Of a stretch of DNA of 64,000 bases, positions 33,179 through 41,051 are shown one piece after another. Under the pieces are notes generated by a model. The model was not told where the DNA came from and ran no database searches. It was given only the letters and a program-made list of their open reading frames with translations. Each line of letters opens with the position of its first letter. The stretch's first letter is position 1. Source of the DNA: Tunturiibacter gelidiferens (GTDB lineage Bacteria > Acidobacteriota > Terriglobia > Terriglobales > Acidobacteriaceae); NCBI RefSeq assembly GCF_014201335.1, contig NZ_JACHEB010000004.1, positions 434,001 to 498,000 on the forward strand. The letters run 5' to 3'. A program made the position numbers and the translations under genes.

Positions 33179-34741
33179 ATGCCTACGTTTGCCGCGATCG
33201 ATATCGGATCGAACTCGTGTCGCTTGAAGATTGCCAGTGTACAGATGCATCGATTGAAGACATTGCACGAAGACCGTGAGGTCACGCGGCTGGGAGAGAG
33301 TGTTTTTCAGACGGGAGTGATCTCGCCTGAGGCGATGGCCTCGACGATTCGCGCGCTGAAGCGTTTTCATAAGGCAGTCCAGCTGCATGTCGCCGATAAA
33401 GTTCGCGTGGTGGCGACGAGCGCGATGCGAGATGCGCGGAATGCAGCGGCGTTTACCGAGTGGGTGAAGGCGACGACGGGATGGAACGTCGAGGTGATCT
33501 CGGGGCTTGAGGAAGGGCGGCTGATTCATCTTGGGGTCGTGACGCATGAGGTGGGGGCTCGAGGACGGTGTCTGCTGATAGATCTGGGCGGCGGGAGTTG
33601 TGAGGTGACGCTCTCCGATGGCGGCCGGATCAAGTCGATGGTGAGCATGCCGCTGGGAGCGGTGCGGTTGCAGGAGGAGTTTCTTCGGAGCGATCCGCCG
33701 GCGAAGGAAGATGTCGCGCGTTTGAAGCAGTTCATTGATCGCGAGTTGAAGCGGGCAGAGAAGAAGCTTGGGACGCCCAGAGTAGGGTTGGTGATTGCGA
33801 CCTCGGGGACGGCGTCGGCGCTCGCGGAGGCCAGTGGGCATGTCCGCAAGGGCAGGGCGGCGAGTAAGACTTTGGCAAAGAAGCGACTAGAGCGCGTGGG
33901 GGCGCTGACTGCGGACACATCCGATGTGCGGCGCCTGGCGGATCGACTGGCGAAGATGAACAATGCGGAGCGGGAGGCAGTGCCGGGGATTGGGCCACGT
34001 CGGTCGGAGATTATCGTCGGCGGTTCGCTGGTGTATGCAAGTTTGCTGGAGCGGATGGGGCAGAAGGGATTTCGCTATTCTCCGCTGGGGCTGCGCGACG
34101 GGATGCTAGCGCAGATGCTGGCGGAGGTCGATCTACGAACGTCAGTGCACCAGAAGATCGAGAGCGAGCGATGGGCAGGCGTGCTGGAGGTTTGCGAGAG
34201 GTACGGAATCGAGCAGCGGCGAGTGGAGCCGGTGAGGCAGCATGTGGTGGAGTTGTTCAACGCATTGGCGCGGGTGCATGAGCTGCCGGAGGAGTACAGG
34301 CTGTGGCTGGAAGCGGCGGCGATGATGCAGGATGTCGGCAAGTTCATGAACCACCAGGGACATTACCGCCACACGCAATACATCATTGCGAACTCGGAGA
34401 TCTTCGGATTTTCGCCGGAACAGCGGATGATTGTCAGCGCTGTGGCCCGGTATATGGGGAAGAGCCGGCCTGATCCTCTGGACCGGCCGATGCGGTGGAT
34501 CCCTGTGGAAGAGCACATGAACGTGACACGAGCGGTGGTGTTGCTTCGGTTAGCGGTGGCGTTGAATCAGGACCGGGCTAGTGCGGTCCTCCAGATGAAG
34601 ACGCATGTGTATCCGAAGCGTGTGTTGCTCGAGCTGGTGCCGGGGCGTGGCGGCGCGGAGCTGGAGGCGTGGTCTCTGAAGAAAGAGGCGGCTTATTTCC
34701 GCGAGATCTTTCGACGCGAGCTCTTCGTCGAGGTGGCGTAA
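33179..34741 (+). CDS. ppx: Ppx/GppA family phosphatase (exopolyphosphatase / pppGpp phosphohydrolase)
   Basis: This enzyme hydrolyses terminal phosphate from polyphosphate or converts pppGpp to ppGpp. The 520-residue protein has the ASKHA-fold N-terminal domains: FAAIDIGSNSCRLKIA (phosphate 1), the catalytic Glu in ISGLEEGRLIHLGV, and LLIDLGGGSCEVTL (phosphate 2). A C-terminal HD-like domain follows at ~320-510. In that domain the usual His-Asp/Glu pair reads Gln384-Asp385 (MMQDVGKFM), while NHQGHYRHTQYI is intact. The gene is divergent from the GT39 pair and overlaps sixA tail to tail by 49 bp. Ppx versus GppA activity cannot be separated from sequence. Confidence 0.9.
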   Translation: MPTFAAIDIGSNSCRLKIASVQMHRLKTLHEDREVTRLGESVFQTGVISPEAMASTIRALKRFHKAVQLHVADKVRVVATSAMRDARNAAAFTEWVKATTGWNVEVISGLEEGRLIHLGVVTHEVGARGRCLLIDLGGGSCEVTLSDGGRIKSMVSMPLGAVRLQEEFLRSDPPAKEDVARLKQFIDRELKRAEKKLGTPRVGLVIATSGTASALAEASGHVRKGRAASKTLAKKRLERVGALTADTSDVRRLADRLAKMNNAEREAVPGIGPRRSEIIVGGSLVYASLLERMGQKGFRYSPLGLRDGMLAQMLAEVDLRTSVHQKIESERWAGVLEVCERYGIEQRRVEPVRQHVVELFNALARVHELPEEYRLWLEAAAMMQDVGKFMNHQGHYRHTQYIIANSEIFGFSPEQRMIVSAVARYMGKSRPDPLDRPMRWIPVEEHMNVTRAVVLLRLAVALNQDRASAVLQMKTHVYPKRVLLELVPGRGGAELEAWSLKKEAAYFREIFRRELFVEVA

Positions 34742-35226
34742 AGGGCGCGGACGGTGCGGGGGTCCAGCAGGGCTTGCAGAGTCGCTGGACCGCGGGTGAG
34801 AACTACGCGAGCGATGGAGCCCTTGCGGAGGCGAATCTTTGCCTCAGGGCTTGAGGCTGGCACCAGAAGCGAGCCTAAGAAGGTGGTGAGGTTTGGGTTA
34901 TGGCCGACCACGAGGACGTTCTCGCGGCTGGAGATTTCGCGTAGAAGCTTTTGGAAGTCTTTTACGGTGGCTGAGGGGGCGAGTGCTTCGGATTGCTGAA
35001 TCGGGGCTTCGTAGCCGGTCTCGGTGCCGATCATGGCAGCAGTCTGGAGGGAGCGCTTAAGTGGGCTCGAGATGATGAGATCAAACTGTATGTTCAATGC
35101 ATTCAGCACGTAAGCAAGCTGGAGACTGTGCTTTTTCCCTTCTTTGTCGAGGGGACGCTTTACGTCGAGGAGGGGATTTGTTCGGCGAAGACCTGCGCTA
35201 GCGTGGCGAAGAATGTACAAATTCAT
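34693..35226 (-). CDS. sixA: Phosphohistidine phosphatase SixA
   Basis: This is a 177-residue histidine phosphatase superfamily member of the SixA type, which removes phosphate from phosphohistidine in phosphotransfer proteins. The catalytic RHG-like start is present as MNLYILRHASAG (His8), with SSPLKRSLQTA for the phosphate-binding Arg and the second histidine in VLVVGHNPNLT. The C-terminus is a basic tail (KSSRRKISRK) that overlaps the end of ppx on the other strand by 49 bp. It may be cotranscribed with the membrane protein gene 75 bp upstream. Confidence 0.87.
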   Translation of the reverse strand: MNLYILRHASAGLRRTNPLLDVKRPLDKEGKKHSLQLAYVLNALNIQFDLIISSPLKRSLQTAAMIGTETGYEAPIQQSEALAPSATVKDFQKLLREISSRENVLVVGHNPNLTTFLGSLLVPASSPEAKIRLRKGSIARVVLTRGPATLQALLDPRTVRALYATSTKSSRRKISRK

Positions 35227-35300
35227 AATCTATTCACATATTACCGCAGAGCCGTTTGTGGATCATAGCGAGGGTGTGAGGGTGTGGGGAGATGTCGGGG

Positions 35301-36395
35301 CTATTGCGGTGATTTGGCAGGATTGTGATGGAAGACTCCGGGGTCTGGCTCGTCAAGGGAGGGGGATGCGGGTTCGGGATTTGGGATTGGGTCAAAAGGC
35401 TGGCCAGGCAAGGAGATCTGGTGAGCAGGGACTGGGTGATTCGGGTGGAGGGGGTCGATGGGGTTTACCTTGCCAACGACAGGAAGGATGGGCAGGGGCG
35501 ACGGGGTGAAGGTGGGGTTCTGGAGGGCGAGAGAGGTCTCGGCTGCGCGCTGCCAGAAGCGAGTGAACAGGAGAACGAAGAGTCCGAACTGGGCGAGGAG
35601 GAAGGTTGGCCAGACTCGCGGCTGCGCGAGCATATGCATGGAAGCACGTGCAGTGAGGACGACGGCGGACGCTCCGAGGATGGTGAGAAAGAGGAATACG
35701 GGCCACGCTTGCGAAAAGTGTGCGCGGAGGGTTCGCCAGGCGGGGGCGAGAGCGCGGCGGACGCGGCGGTCAGGTTTGCCGTTATGGCGGAGATGGAGGC
35801 CGAGTTGGACCGTGTAAACCTCTACGAGATCGAAGTAGAGACGAAGGATAGACGCCACGAGGAAGATAATCACGTAGCCGACGAGGGTTGCGAAAAATGC
35901 GTGAAGTTCTACAGCATGCTTGTCGACCTGGTCAGCCCATTTGCCCTGGATAAAGACGAGAGGGCCGAGTATTAGTGCCGAGACGAGGATGGTGAGGAGG
36001 GTGATCCGGAAAAAACGCCAGAAGTGGAGCAGACCCTGGTGAAAAAGGGTGCTGAGGTGTGCAGGGCTTTTGGTCTGATAGCAGAAGAGAGTTCCGGGGA
36101 CCAGGAAAAAATAGACCAAGAGGTACAGGGGGACAGAGGTAAAGGCCCCGGCGTTGCCTCCAGAAGGGCCATCCTGCAGGCGAAGAAAAGTGTTGGCTAG
36201 TGTGCTGAGGTCGAAACCGCTTGTGAGTCGTTGTGCGGCGAGGGAGTGATCCATGATGGAACTGAACTGGGCGTGAAGGCGGATGGAAAAGATCAGAGCC
36301 AGGCCCAGGTTGAAGATATAAGCCCAGATAAGCGCAGGGAAGCAGCGCAATGTGAGGAAGAAGCCATGAAGGAAGATGTTGCTACGTTCGGGCAT
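35301..36395 (-). CDS. Polytopic membrane protein of unknown function
   Basis: This 364-residue protein has ~6 hydrophobic segments, among them FPALIWAYIFNLGLALIFSI, PLYLLVYFFLVPGTLF, FRITLLTILVSALILGPLVF, HAFFATLVGYVIIFLVASIL and PVFLFLTILGASAVVL. It ends in a long proline-rich cytoplasmic tail (NPTFTPSPLPILPVVG, PNHPVPAHQ, PNPEPASPS). No family is recognised. The start ATG lies 7 nt after the stop of the M1 peptidase gene, so it is in that operon; a helper role for the peptidase or envelope is only a guess. Confidence 0.72.
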   Translation of the reverse strand: MPERSNIFLHGFFLTLRCFPALIWAYIFNLGLALIFSIRLHAQFSSIMDHSLAAQRLTSGFDLSTLANTFLRLQDGPSGGNAGAFTSVPLYLLVYFFLVPGTLFCYQTKSPAHLSTLFHQGLLHFWRFFRITLLTILVSALILGPLVFIQGKWADQVDKHAVELHAFFATLVGYVIIFLVASILRLYFDLVEVYTVQLGLHLRHNGKPDRRVRRALAPAWRTLRAHFSQAWPVFLFLTILGASAVVLTARASMHMLAQPRVWPTFLLAQFGLFVLLFTRFWQRAAETSLALQNPTFTPSPLPILPVVGKVNPIDPLHPNHPVPAHQISLPGQPFDPIPNPEPASPSLDEPDPGVFHHNPAKSPQ

Positions 36396-36402
36396 GATGG
36401 GT

Positions 36403-38544
36403 TTACACGATCCAGGTGGAGAGTTGCGCCAGAAGCTGCTGGAAGCTCAGCCAGATGTTGGAGAGTTTGCGAGCGGGAATGTTGTTGGGCGTGGTGACGT
36501 AGCTGTTGTTGAAGAGATCCTTGTCGAGGAGGATGGTGTGGTCGGGGTCGATTTCGACAGAGAGGATCTTTGCGTTGCGAGTGTAAGTGAACTTGGTCCA
36601 GCGATCGAGGCCATCCCAACGTTCGCGAAGACGGGTTCCGTCGTCGAAGACGATCTCTGCGGTGACGGGGAGGACGAAATCGCCCTTGCGATGGAGGTAG
36701 ACAGAGGAGAGGTACTGGACTTGCTTCTTGTCTTTGGGTTCCGGGAGCCACCATTGGGCTGGATCGGAAGAGACTTGGTCGACGGAGTAGTCGAGGATTT
36801 GAGTTCCGTAGACGGCCTGATTGAAGAAGGAGCGCAGGCTGGAGTTCGTGGCTGGAGTGGTGGCGTAGTCGGGATAGCCGGTTGAGGTGAGCGGCGGGGA
36901 TGAAGGAAAGACGAGCGCGGGAGAAGCATCGGCCTCGTTGAAAGAGGTGGCTGTGGATTGGTCCGATATTGTGGAGTGCTGTCCATGTGTTGGAGGGGGG
37001 GGGACGGTGGAGATGGCCTTGCCGTCGGCTATGGCGACCTCCTCAATGGTGCGGAGGAAGTCCTCGGTTGTGGGATGAGTGAAGCGGTAGCGCATGAAGT
37101 AGGTGCGCAGGGCTTCGTCCATGGTGTCTCGACCGATGATGCCCTCGAGCGTGGTCAAGAGCGTGGCGGATTTGCCGTAAGTGATAACACCGTAGGAGTA
37201 GAAGTTGCGGAATTTGAACGCCCAGCGGGTTACCGGATCAAAGTCGGGTTCGATGAAGTAGTCATAGCGCCGCAGATCAGTGTCGCCAATGTTTGCATAG
37301 GATCGTCCGAAGACCGAGGTGTTTTGACCGAAGATGGCGGCCATGACTTTGACCTCGGTATAGGAGTTGATGCCTTCATCGAGCCACGCGTCTTCGAACT
37401 CGTTGGTGGCGACCATTCCGTACCAGTATTGATGGCCGAATTCGTGTTCGGCGGCTTGTTCGGTGAGGTAGGTGGGGTCGTACCAGGAAGTCTCTCCAGT
37501 GAAGAGGGTGGGGTATTCCATGCCTCCCATTTCGGAGTCGGGTTCGGGGTCGATGACGGTGATGATCTTGTAGGGGTAGGGACCGTAGCGATGGTCGTAC
37601 TGTGCGAGGGTCTTCTGCATGACGTTGAGGTAACGAGCGCCAGCTTTGGGATGGGCAGCGAGGGCGAGGACGTGGATCTTTACAGGGCCGAGGGAGGAGA
37701 GGTAGGTTCCGTCGGTGATGGTGAAGTTGGGGCTCGCGGCCCAGGCGAAGTCACCTATGTCTTCGCCGTAGAAGCTGAGGGTCTTGGTGTTGTCGGAGTT
37801 GGTGACTTCGCCGATCGGAACGCCGCTCGCTCCGACAACGTAGCGGCGCGGAAGAGTGAGCGAGACGCGGAAGGTTGCGAAGTCGGAGAAAAATTCTGTG
37901 GAGGAGTGATATTGGTGGCAGTTCCAGGCGCCGTGCCAGAAGACTCCCGGTTTGGGGTACCACTGGCCGCCCATGATGAAGTCGCGCTTGTAGCCGTTGC
38001 GGGCGACTGAGAGCGGGAAGACGTCGTGGAAGGCGAAACGGAAGGTGATGGCGTCGTTGGGAGCGAGTGGATGAGGGAGAGTGATCTCGGTTACGGTGTG
38101 GTCTTCGGCGTTGTTGTCGTCGGGGGCGATGAAGTGCATGGCTGAGGTGAGGTCGCCGTAGCCGTCGGCTTCGATGTGGGAGATGGTGATGCTGCCGAGT
38201 TTTTCGGAGGGGTAGTTCTTGTCGTCTTCCGGGTCGAGGACTCCACCGGTGAAGTGAGTTTCTTTCGTGAAGGTGGACCGGGGGCGGAAGGCATTGAGGT
38301 AGAGGTGGAAGGGAATAGAGGTGAGGGGGTGGCCGGTGAGGTTTTTGTAGGTGAGAGTCTCGATGGCGTCGAGGGTCTTTTTGTCGGTGTCGAGTTTGGC
38401 GTCGATGTTGTAGGCGACGACCCGGGTGGAGAGTGGTTTGCCATCGGGGGAGTTGGTGGCGATGCTGGGTTGCGGAGTGGTTTGAGCGTGGGCGGTGAGT
38501 GGAAGGAGGAGTGCGGCGACGAGGAGCGGGCGGGTTCGCGGCAT
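36403..38544 (-). CDS. Exported M1 family metallopeptidase
   Basis: This is a 713-residue zinc aminopeptidase of the M1 family with a signal peptide (PLLVAALLLPLTAHAQ). The catalytic region reads EHEFGHQYWYGMVATNEFEDAWLDEG: zinc ligands His367 and His371, catalytic Glu368 and the third ligand Glu390. The exopeptidase motif G(A/G)MEN appears as GGMEYP at ~340-345, so the usual Asn is Tyr, which may alter specificity. A Pro/Ser/Thr-rich stretch (~residues 525-580) precedes the C-terminal domain. It sits in a minus-strand run with a methyltransferase gene upstream and a membrane-protein gene 7 nt downstream. Confidence 0.88.
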   Translation of the reverse strand: MPRTRPLLVAALLLPLTAHAQTTPQPSIATNSPDGKPLSTRVVAYNIDAKLDTDKKTLDAIETLTYKNLTGHPLTSIPFHLYLNAFRPRSTFTKETHFTGGVLDPEDDKNYPSEKLGSITISHIEADGYGDLTSAMHFIAPDDNNAEDHTVTEITLPHPLAPNDAITFRFAFHDVFPLSVARNGYKRDFIMGGQWYPKPGVFWHGAWNCHQYHSSTEFFSDFATFRVSLTLPRRYVVGASGVPIGEVTNSDNTKTLSFYGEDIGDFAWAASPNFTITDGTYLSSLGPVKIHVLALAAHPKAGARYLNVMQKTLAQYDHRYGPYPYKIITVIDPEPDSEMGGMEYPTLFTGETSWYDPTYLTEQAAEHEFGHQYWYGMVATNEFEDAWLDEGINSYTEVKVMAAIFGQNTSVFGRSYANIGDTDLRRYDYFIEPDFDPVTRWAFKFRNFYSYGVITYGKSATLLTTLEGIIGRDTMDEALRTYFMRYRFTHPTTEDFLRTIEEVAIADGKAISTVPPPPTHGQHSTISDQSTATSFNEADASPALVFPSSPPLTSTGYPDYATTPATNSSLRSFFNQAVYGTQILDYSVDQVSSDPAQWWLPEPKDKKQVQYLSSVYLHRKGDFVLPVTAEIVFDDGTRLRERWDGLDRWTKFTYTRNAKILSVEIDPDHTILLDKDLFNNSYVTTPNNIPARKLSNIWLSFQQLLAQLSTWIV

Positions 38545-38598
38545 ACCGGGATTGTAGGTGGGGTTGCGGGTTTGGGGAGGAAAAAGTTTGGGTGACGT

Positions 38599-39261
38599 CT
38601 ATGGAGGAGTTGGGTTTAGTTGCCAGAGTTCGGTGATGAGGAGGCCTGCGAGGCGGTGTCGGTGGGCGATTCGGGTTAGGCCCGCTTGCTGGAGGGGCGA
38701 GGCGTGGTCGGGGAGTTGCGTGGTGCGGAGGCCAGTGAGTATGCGGAAGGCGAGGTAGAGGGTTCGGACGAGGATCTTTGCGGGAAGACGCATGGGGCCG
38801 GTGGGGATTTGGAAGTCGGAGACGAGCCAGACGGCTTGCGGGGAGAGAGTTGGGGCGATGCGCGTGATCAGGGTGCCGAGTTCGGGCTGGGTGAGGCAGT
38901 CGAGGAAGAAGTGCGTGACGATGAGATCGTAGGATGGGTCGAGAGGACAGGTGAGGGCGTCGGATTGATGGGTGTTGAGGCGCGCGGATGCGTTGGGGGC
39001 TAGTGCTTCGCAGCGTTCCCGGAGGAGTTGGAGCATAGTTGCGCTGGTGTCGATCGCATCGGCGTGGAGACGAGGATTTTGAGCGAGGAGTTGGGCGAGG
39101 AAGCGGCCGTCGCCGTCGCCGAGGACGAGGGCTCGCTTGCGTTTGAGGAGGCTGGGCAGGTAGTGGAGGCGGCATTGCTCGAGGGCGCGGCCGAGGGTGA
39201 TGTATTCGAGCCAGCGGTAAGGGCGTGCGATGTGGTCGAAGTTGGGTTGAGTGCGCGTCAT
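38599..39261 (-). CDS. Class I SAM-dependent methyltransferase
   Basis: This is a 220-residue methyltransferase. Motif I reads RALVLGDGDGRFLAQLL, with DAIDTSATMLQLLRERC as the acidic beta2 end, then DALTCPLDPSYDLIVTHFFLDCL (motif II) and LSPQAVWLVSDFQIP. The N-terminal FDHIARPYRWLEYITLGRALEQCR resembles small Acidobacterial methyltransferases acting on unknown lipids or quinone-like molecules. ATG 39261 overlaps the stop of the UbiA-like gene (ATGA overlap), implying translational coupling. Coupling to a UbiA-like prenyltransferase hints at methylation of a prenylated product, an inference only. Confidence 0.82.
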   Translation of the reverse strand: MTRTQPNFDHIARPYRWLEYITLGRALEQCRLHYLPSLLKRKRALVLGDGDGRFLAQLLAQNPRLHADAIDTSATMLQLLRERCEALAPNASARLNTHQSDALTCPLDPSYDLIVTHFFLDCLTQPELGTLITRIAPTLSPQAVWLVSDFQIPTGPMRLPAKILVRTLYLAFRILTGLRTTQLPDHASPLQQAGLTRIAHRHRLAGLLITELWQLNPTPP

Positions 39262-40154
39262 CGAGGAAGGAGGGGGAGCAGGAGGAGGGGTGTGATGAGC
39301 GCCAAGTCGGCGAGGCTTCGGAGGGTAAGGCGTGCAGTGTGGTGCCGGCGGTGATGCAAGAGGAAGAGCAAGATGGTGGAGGCTGTGACCGCGCATGGTA
39401 TTGACCACGAAGCGTGACGGTCGAGCAGAGAGAATGTGGCGCTGAGGAAGATGAGGGTGGTGGTGAGAAGCGGGAGTTTGTGGAGGGCCAGGCGAGTGGC
39501 GGCATGTGCCTGGTGATCCGACGACGACGTGAGGGGGCCGTGTTCCCAGGTGTAGATGAAGAGGCAGTTGAGGCTGCACGTGGTAGCGAAGAGGACCGCT
39601 AGAGGGAACAGGGAGAAGCGGAGGTCGGGACGGCGGGCCACGGTGGGAATGAAGATGGCGGCGGCGAAGAAGATTCCAACGGCGATCTCTTTCGGGAGAC
39701 GATGAGCGCTGCTGGTGGCGTGGATGAGGACGAAATAACCGAAGAGCAGACCGCCGAGGATGAGGTAGAGGTGGATGGCTCGTGGTTCAAGACGAGGGAG
39801 AAGGATCGCCAGCGTGATGGAAGCGACGAGGATGCCGGTGAGGAAGGCGCGACGGTGCCGGTGGTGGAAGTAGTGGCGCGCTTCGAGGTCGCCCCTGCTT
39901 GATGCGCCGATGAAGCGGGCGTCGAGGAGACGGTCGGCGGCGTAGAGCATCCAGACGGCGAGAAACATAGCTACGATACTGATCGCTGGGAGATGGAGGT
40001 GGTTGGCGGAGGCTATGAACCAGGTCCAAAGGGCGGCTACCGTGGGTGCGTCGAGGGAGAGGAGATGCCAGAGGGTGAGGGGATTTCTGGGGAAGGTGGT
40101 TTGATGGCTGAGAATGACCGTGCGGGGTGTTTGTGTCGCTGTCGTCACTTTCAC
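39258..40154 (-). CDS. UbiA-like polytopic membrane protein
   Basis: This 298-residue protein has ~8-9 membrane segments. The sequence AVWMLYAADRLLDARFIG resembles the first Asp-rich motif of UbiA prenyltransferases (NDxxDxxxD; here the DRLLD spacing is kept with Ala in place of Asn). The second Asp motif is not clear. LPKEIAVGIFFAAAIFIP also resembles the family. If active, it would prenylate an aromatic acceptor in the membrane; the missing second motif leaves this open. It is the first gene of the minus-strand run and is translationally coupled to the methyltransferase gene. Upstream is a repeat-rich noncoding region. Confidence 0.65.
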   Translation of the reverse strand: MKVTTATQTPRTVILSHQTTFPRNPLTLWHLLSLDAPTVAALWTWFIASANHLHLPAISIVAMFLAVWMLYAADRLLDARFIGASSRGDLEARHYFHHRHRRAFLTGILVASITLAILLPRLEPRAIHLYLILGGLLFGYFVLIHATSSAHRLPKEIAVGIFFAAAIFIPTVARRPDLRFSLFPLAVLFATTCSLNCLFIYTWEHGPLTSSSDHQAHAATRLALHKLPLLTTTLIFLSATFSLLDRHASWSIPCAVTASTILLFLLHHRRHHTARLTLRSLADLALITPLLLLPLLPR

Positions 40155-40192
40155 TCTCCCTTCTTTTTGTTTGATGCACTGGTTAGGGTGTA

Positions 40193-40314
40193 CCCCCCCC
40201 CGGTTGCCTTCGCGTAAGCTGCTTATTTTCAGTTATTTACAGCGTATACATCTCTGTAAAATCGTCATTCTAAAAGGGTTGCGGCTAAATTCTTCCAATC
40301 AAAGGGGTTACGGG
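40193..40314. repeat. Poly-C tract and two-unit 29-nt tandem repeat
   Basis: Nine C occur at 40193-40201. From 40257 to 40285 and 40286 to 40314 two 29-nt units follow directly on each other and match at 19 of 29 positions (TAAA.TC.TC at the start, GGGTTRCGG at the end). A TATACA -10-like hexamer is at 40245-40250. I recall similar C-rich/tandem sequence in Acidobacteriaceae intergenic regions. No reading frame crosses it. Confidence 0.55.
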
Positions 40315-40323
40315 TTAATGTCG

Positions 40324-40350
40324 AAAACCCCGGCGGTTTCCGGGGTTTTT
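40324..40350. terminator. Bidirectional intrinsic terminator
   Basis: AAAACCCCGG (40324-40333) pairs perfectly with CCGGGGTTTT (40340-40349) across the loop CGGTTT, with a fifth T following on the + strand. It can act on both strands. No + strand gene is present between the start of the UbiA-like gene (40154, minus) and this site, so on the + strand it would end a noncoding transcript. On the minus strand it would end the GIY-YIG transcript. Confidence 0.8.
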
Positions 40351-40479
40351 CTCTTTGCTTTATTCATTATAGCTGGTGGCGCGGAACTCATACGCCACGC
40401 TAATATGCTTGATTGGCGCGGGTTTTTGGGGTTTGGGGGCTTGACAGTTTTTGGGGTGGGACAAGTGCTCGGGACAACA

Positions 40480-40560
40480 ACAACAGCAGATCCCCTTCGG
40501 GGATAACAACAAGAAAGACAGGGGCGACAGCAACGACAAAGGCAACGGCAAAGCCAACGA
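40480..40560. repeat. ATCCCC palindrome repeat family, copy 1
   Basis: The perfect palindrome ATCCCCTTCGGGGAT (40490-40504; 6-bp stem, TTC loop) is preceded by CAACAGCAG and followed by CAACAAGAAAG. A degenerate run of CAACGGCAA/CGACAA hexamer-like units comes next. It lies 34 bp beyond the end of the broken GIY-YIG gene. Further copies are at 40938, 45731 and 45821. Confidence 0.8.
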
Positions 40561-40593
40561 CAAAAGGAAGTCGCCTGCGTTAGGGTGGAGATA

Positions 40594-40895
40594 TTAATTG
40601 GGCCGAGGTGGCAGGATGTCGTCCCATGTTGAATTTGTTCGTTCAATCAGTTCGATCTTTTGTGCTCTTGACCAGTGTTTGAGCTCTTTTTCGCGAGCGA
40701 TGGCGCTGCGGACATAGCGAAAGTATTCACAGTAGACGAGGCGATGAATGTTGTAGTGTGTGCTGTGTGGGTTTTGGGGGACGCTTCGCGGTGTTGATTG
40801 GTTCGGCGATGAATGCTGTTTGTTGAGCCGATGTACAGGTTTTGCGAACGGCTGGATAGGATGTAGACCCAGACGTGGTATTCGCGGGGAGGCAT
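40594..40895 (-). pseudogene. GIY-YIG nuclease superfamily protein, frameshifted
   Basis: From ATG 40895 the minus strand encodes MPPREYHVWVYILSSRSQN and LYIGSTNSIHRRTNQHRE, the N-terminal half of a small single-domain GIY-YIG protein (UPF0213-like, usually ~90-100 residues). After HRE the frame turns into a Thr/Ser-rich nonsense tail. In another frame the sequence continues exactly as the family does: YNIHRLVYCEYFRYVRSAIA, REKELKHW, QKIELIE and TWDDILPPRPN with a TAA at 40596-40594. The frames differ by one missing base between about 40772 and 40790 (after the HRE codons, near TTTTGGGGG on the + strand). It could be a real pseudogene or an assembly error. It is bracketed by two direct copies of the ATCCCC palindrome repeat. 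Confidence 0.8.
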
Positions 40896-40923
40896 TTGGG
40901 GAGGGTAGCAGGGGGTTTGGTTT

Positions 40924-41040
40924 AACAGCAACAGCAGATCCCCTTCGGGGATGACAGCAAGAAAGTCAAGGGCAACAGCAAGCGCGGAGGCAACGGCAAC
41001 AGCGACGGCAATGCATTGGCAACACAACAGCAAGCTGAGG
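40924..41040. repeat. ATCCCC palindrome repeat family, copy 2
   Basis: The palindrome ATCCCCTTCGGGGAT (40938-40952) has the same left context (AACAGCAACAGCAG) and right context (GACAGCAAGAAAG) as copy 1, in the same orientation. A longer run of CAACAGCAA/GGCAACGG-like units follows. It lies between the start of the GIY-YIG pseudogene and the end of the branching-enzyme gene. Confidence 0.8.
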
Positions 41041-41051
41041 CAACGGTGGGG

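Noticed and set aside
33046..33285. N-terminal extension of the second GT39 protein
   Set aside because: Would overlap the start of divergent ppx and adds a Cys/Arg-rich tail unlike the family.
37751..39505. 584-codon minus-strand frame across the M1 peptidase and methyltransferase genes
   Set aside because: Low-complexity Pro/Arg/His/Ser composition, overlapping two well-supported genes in another frame.
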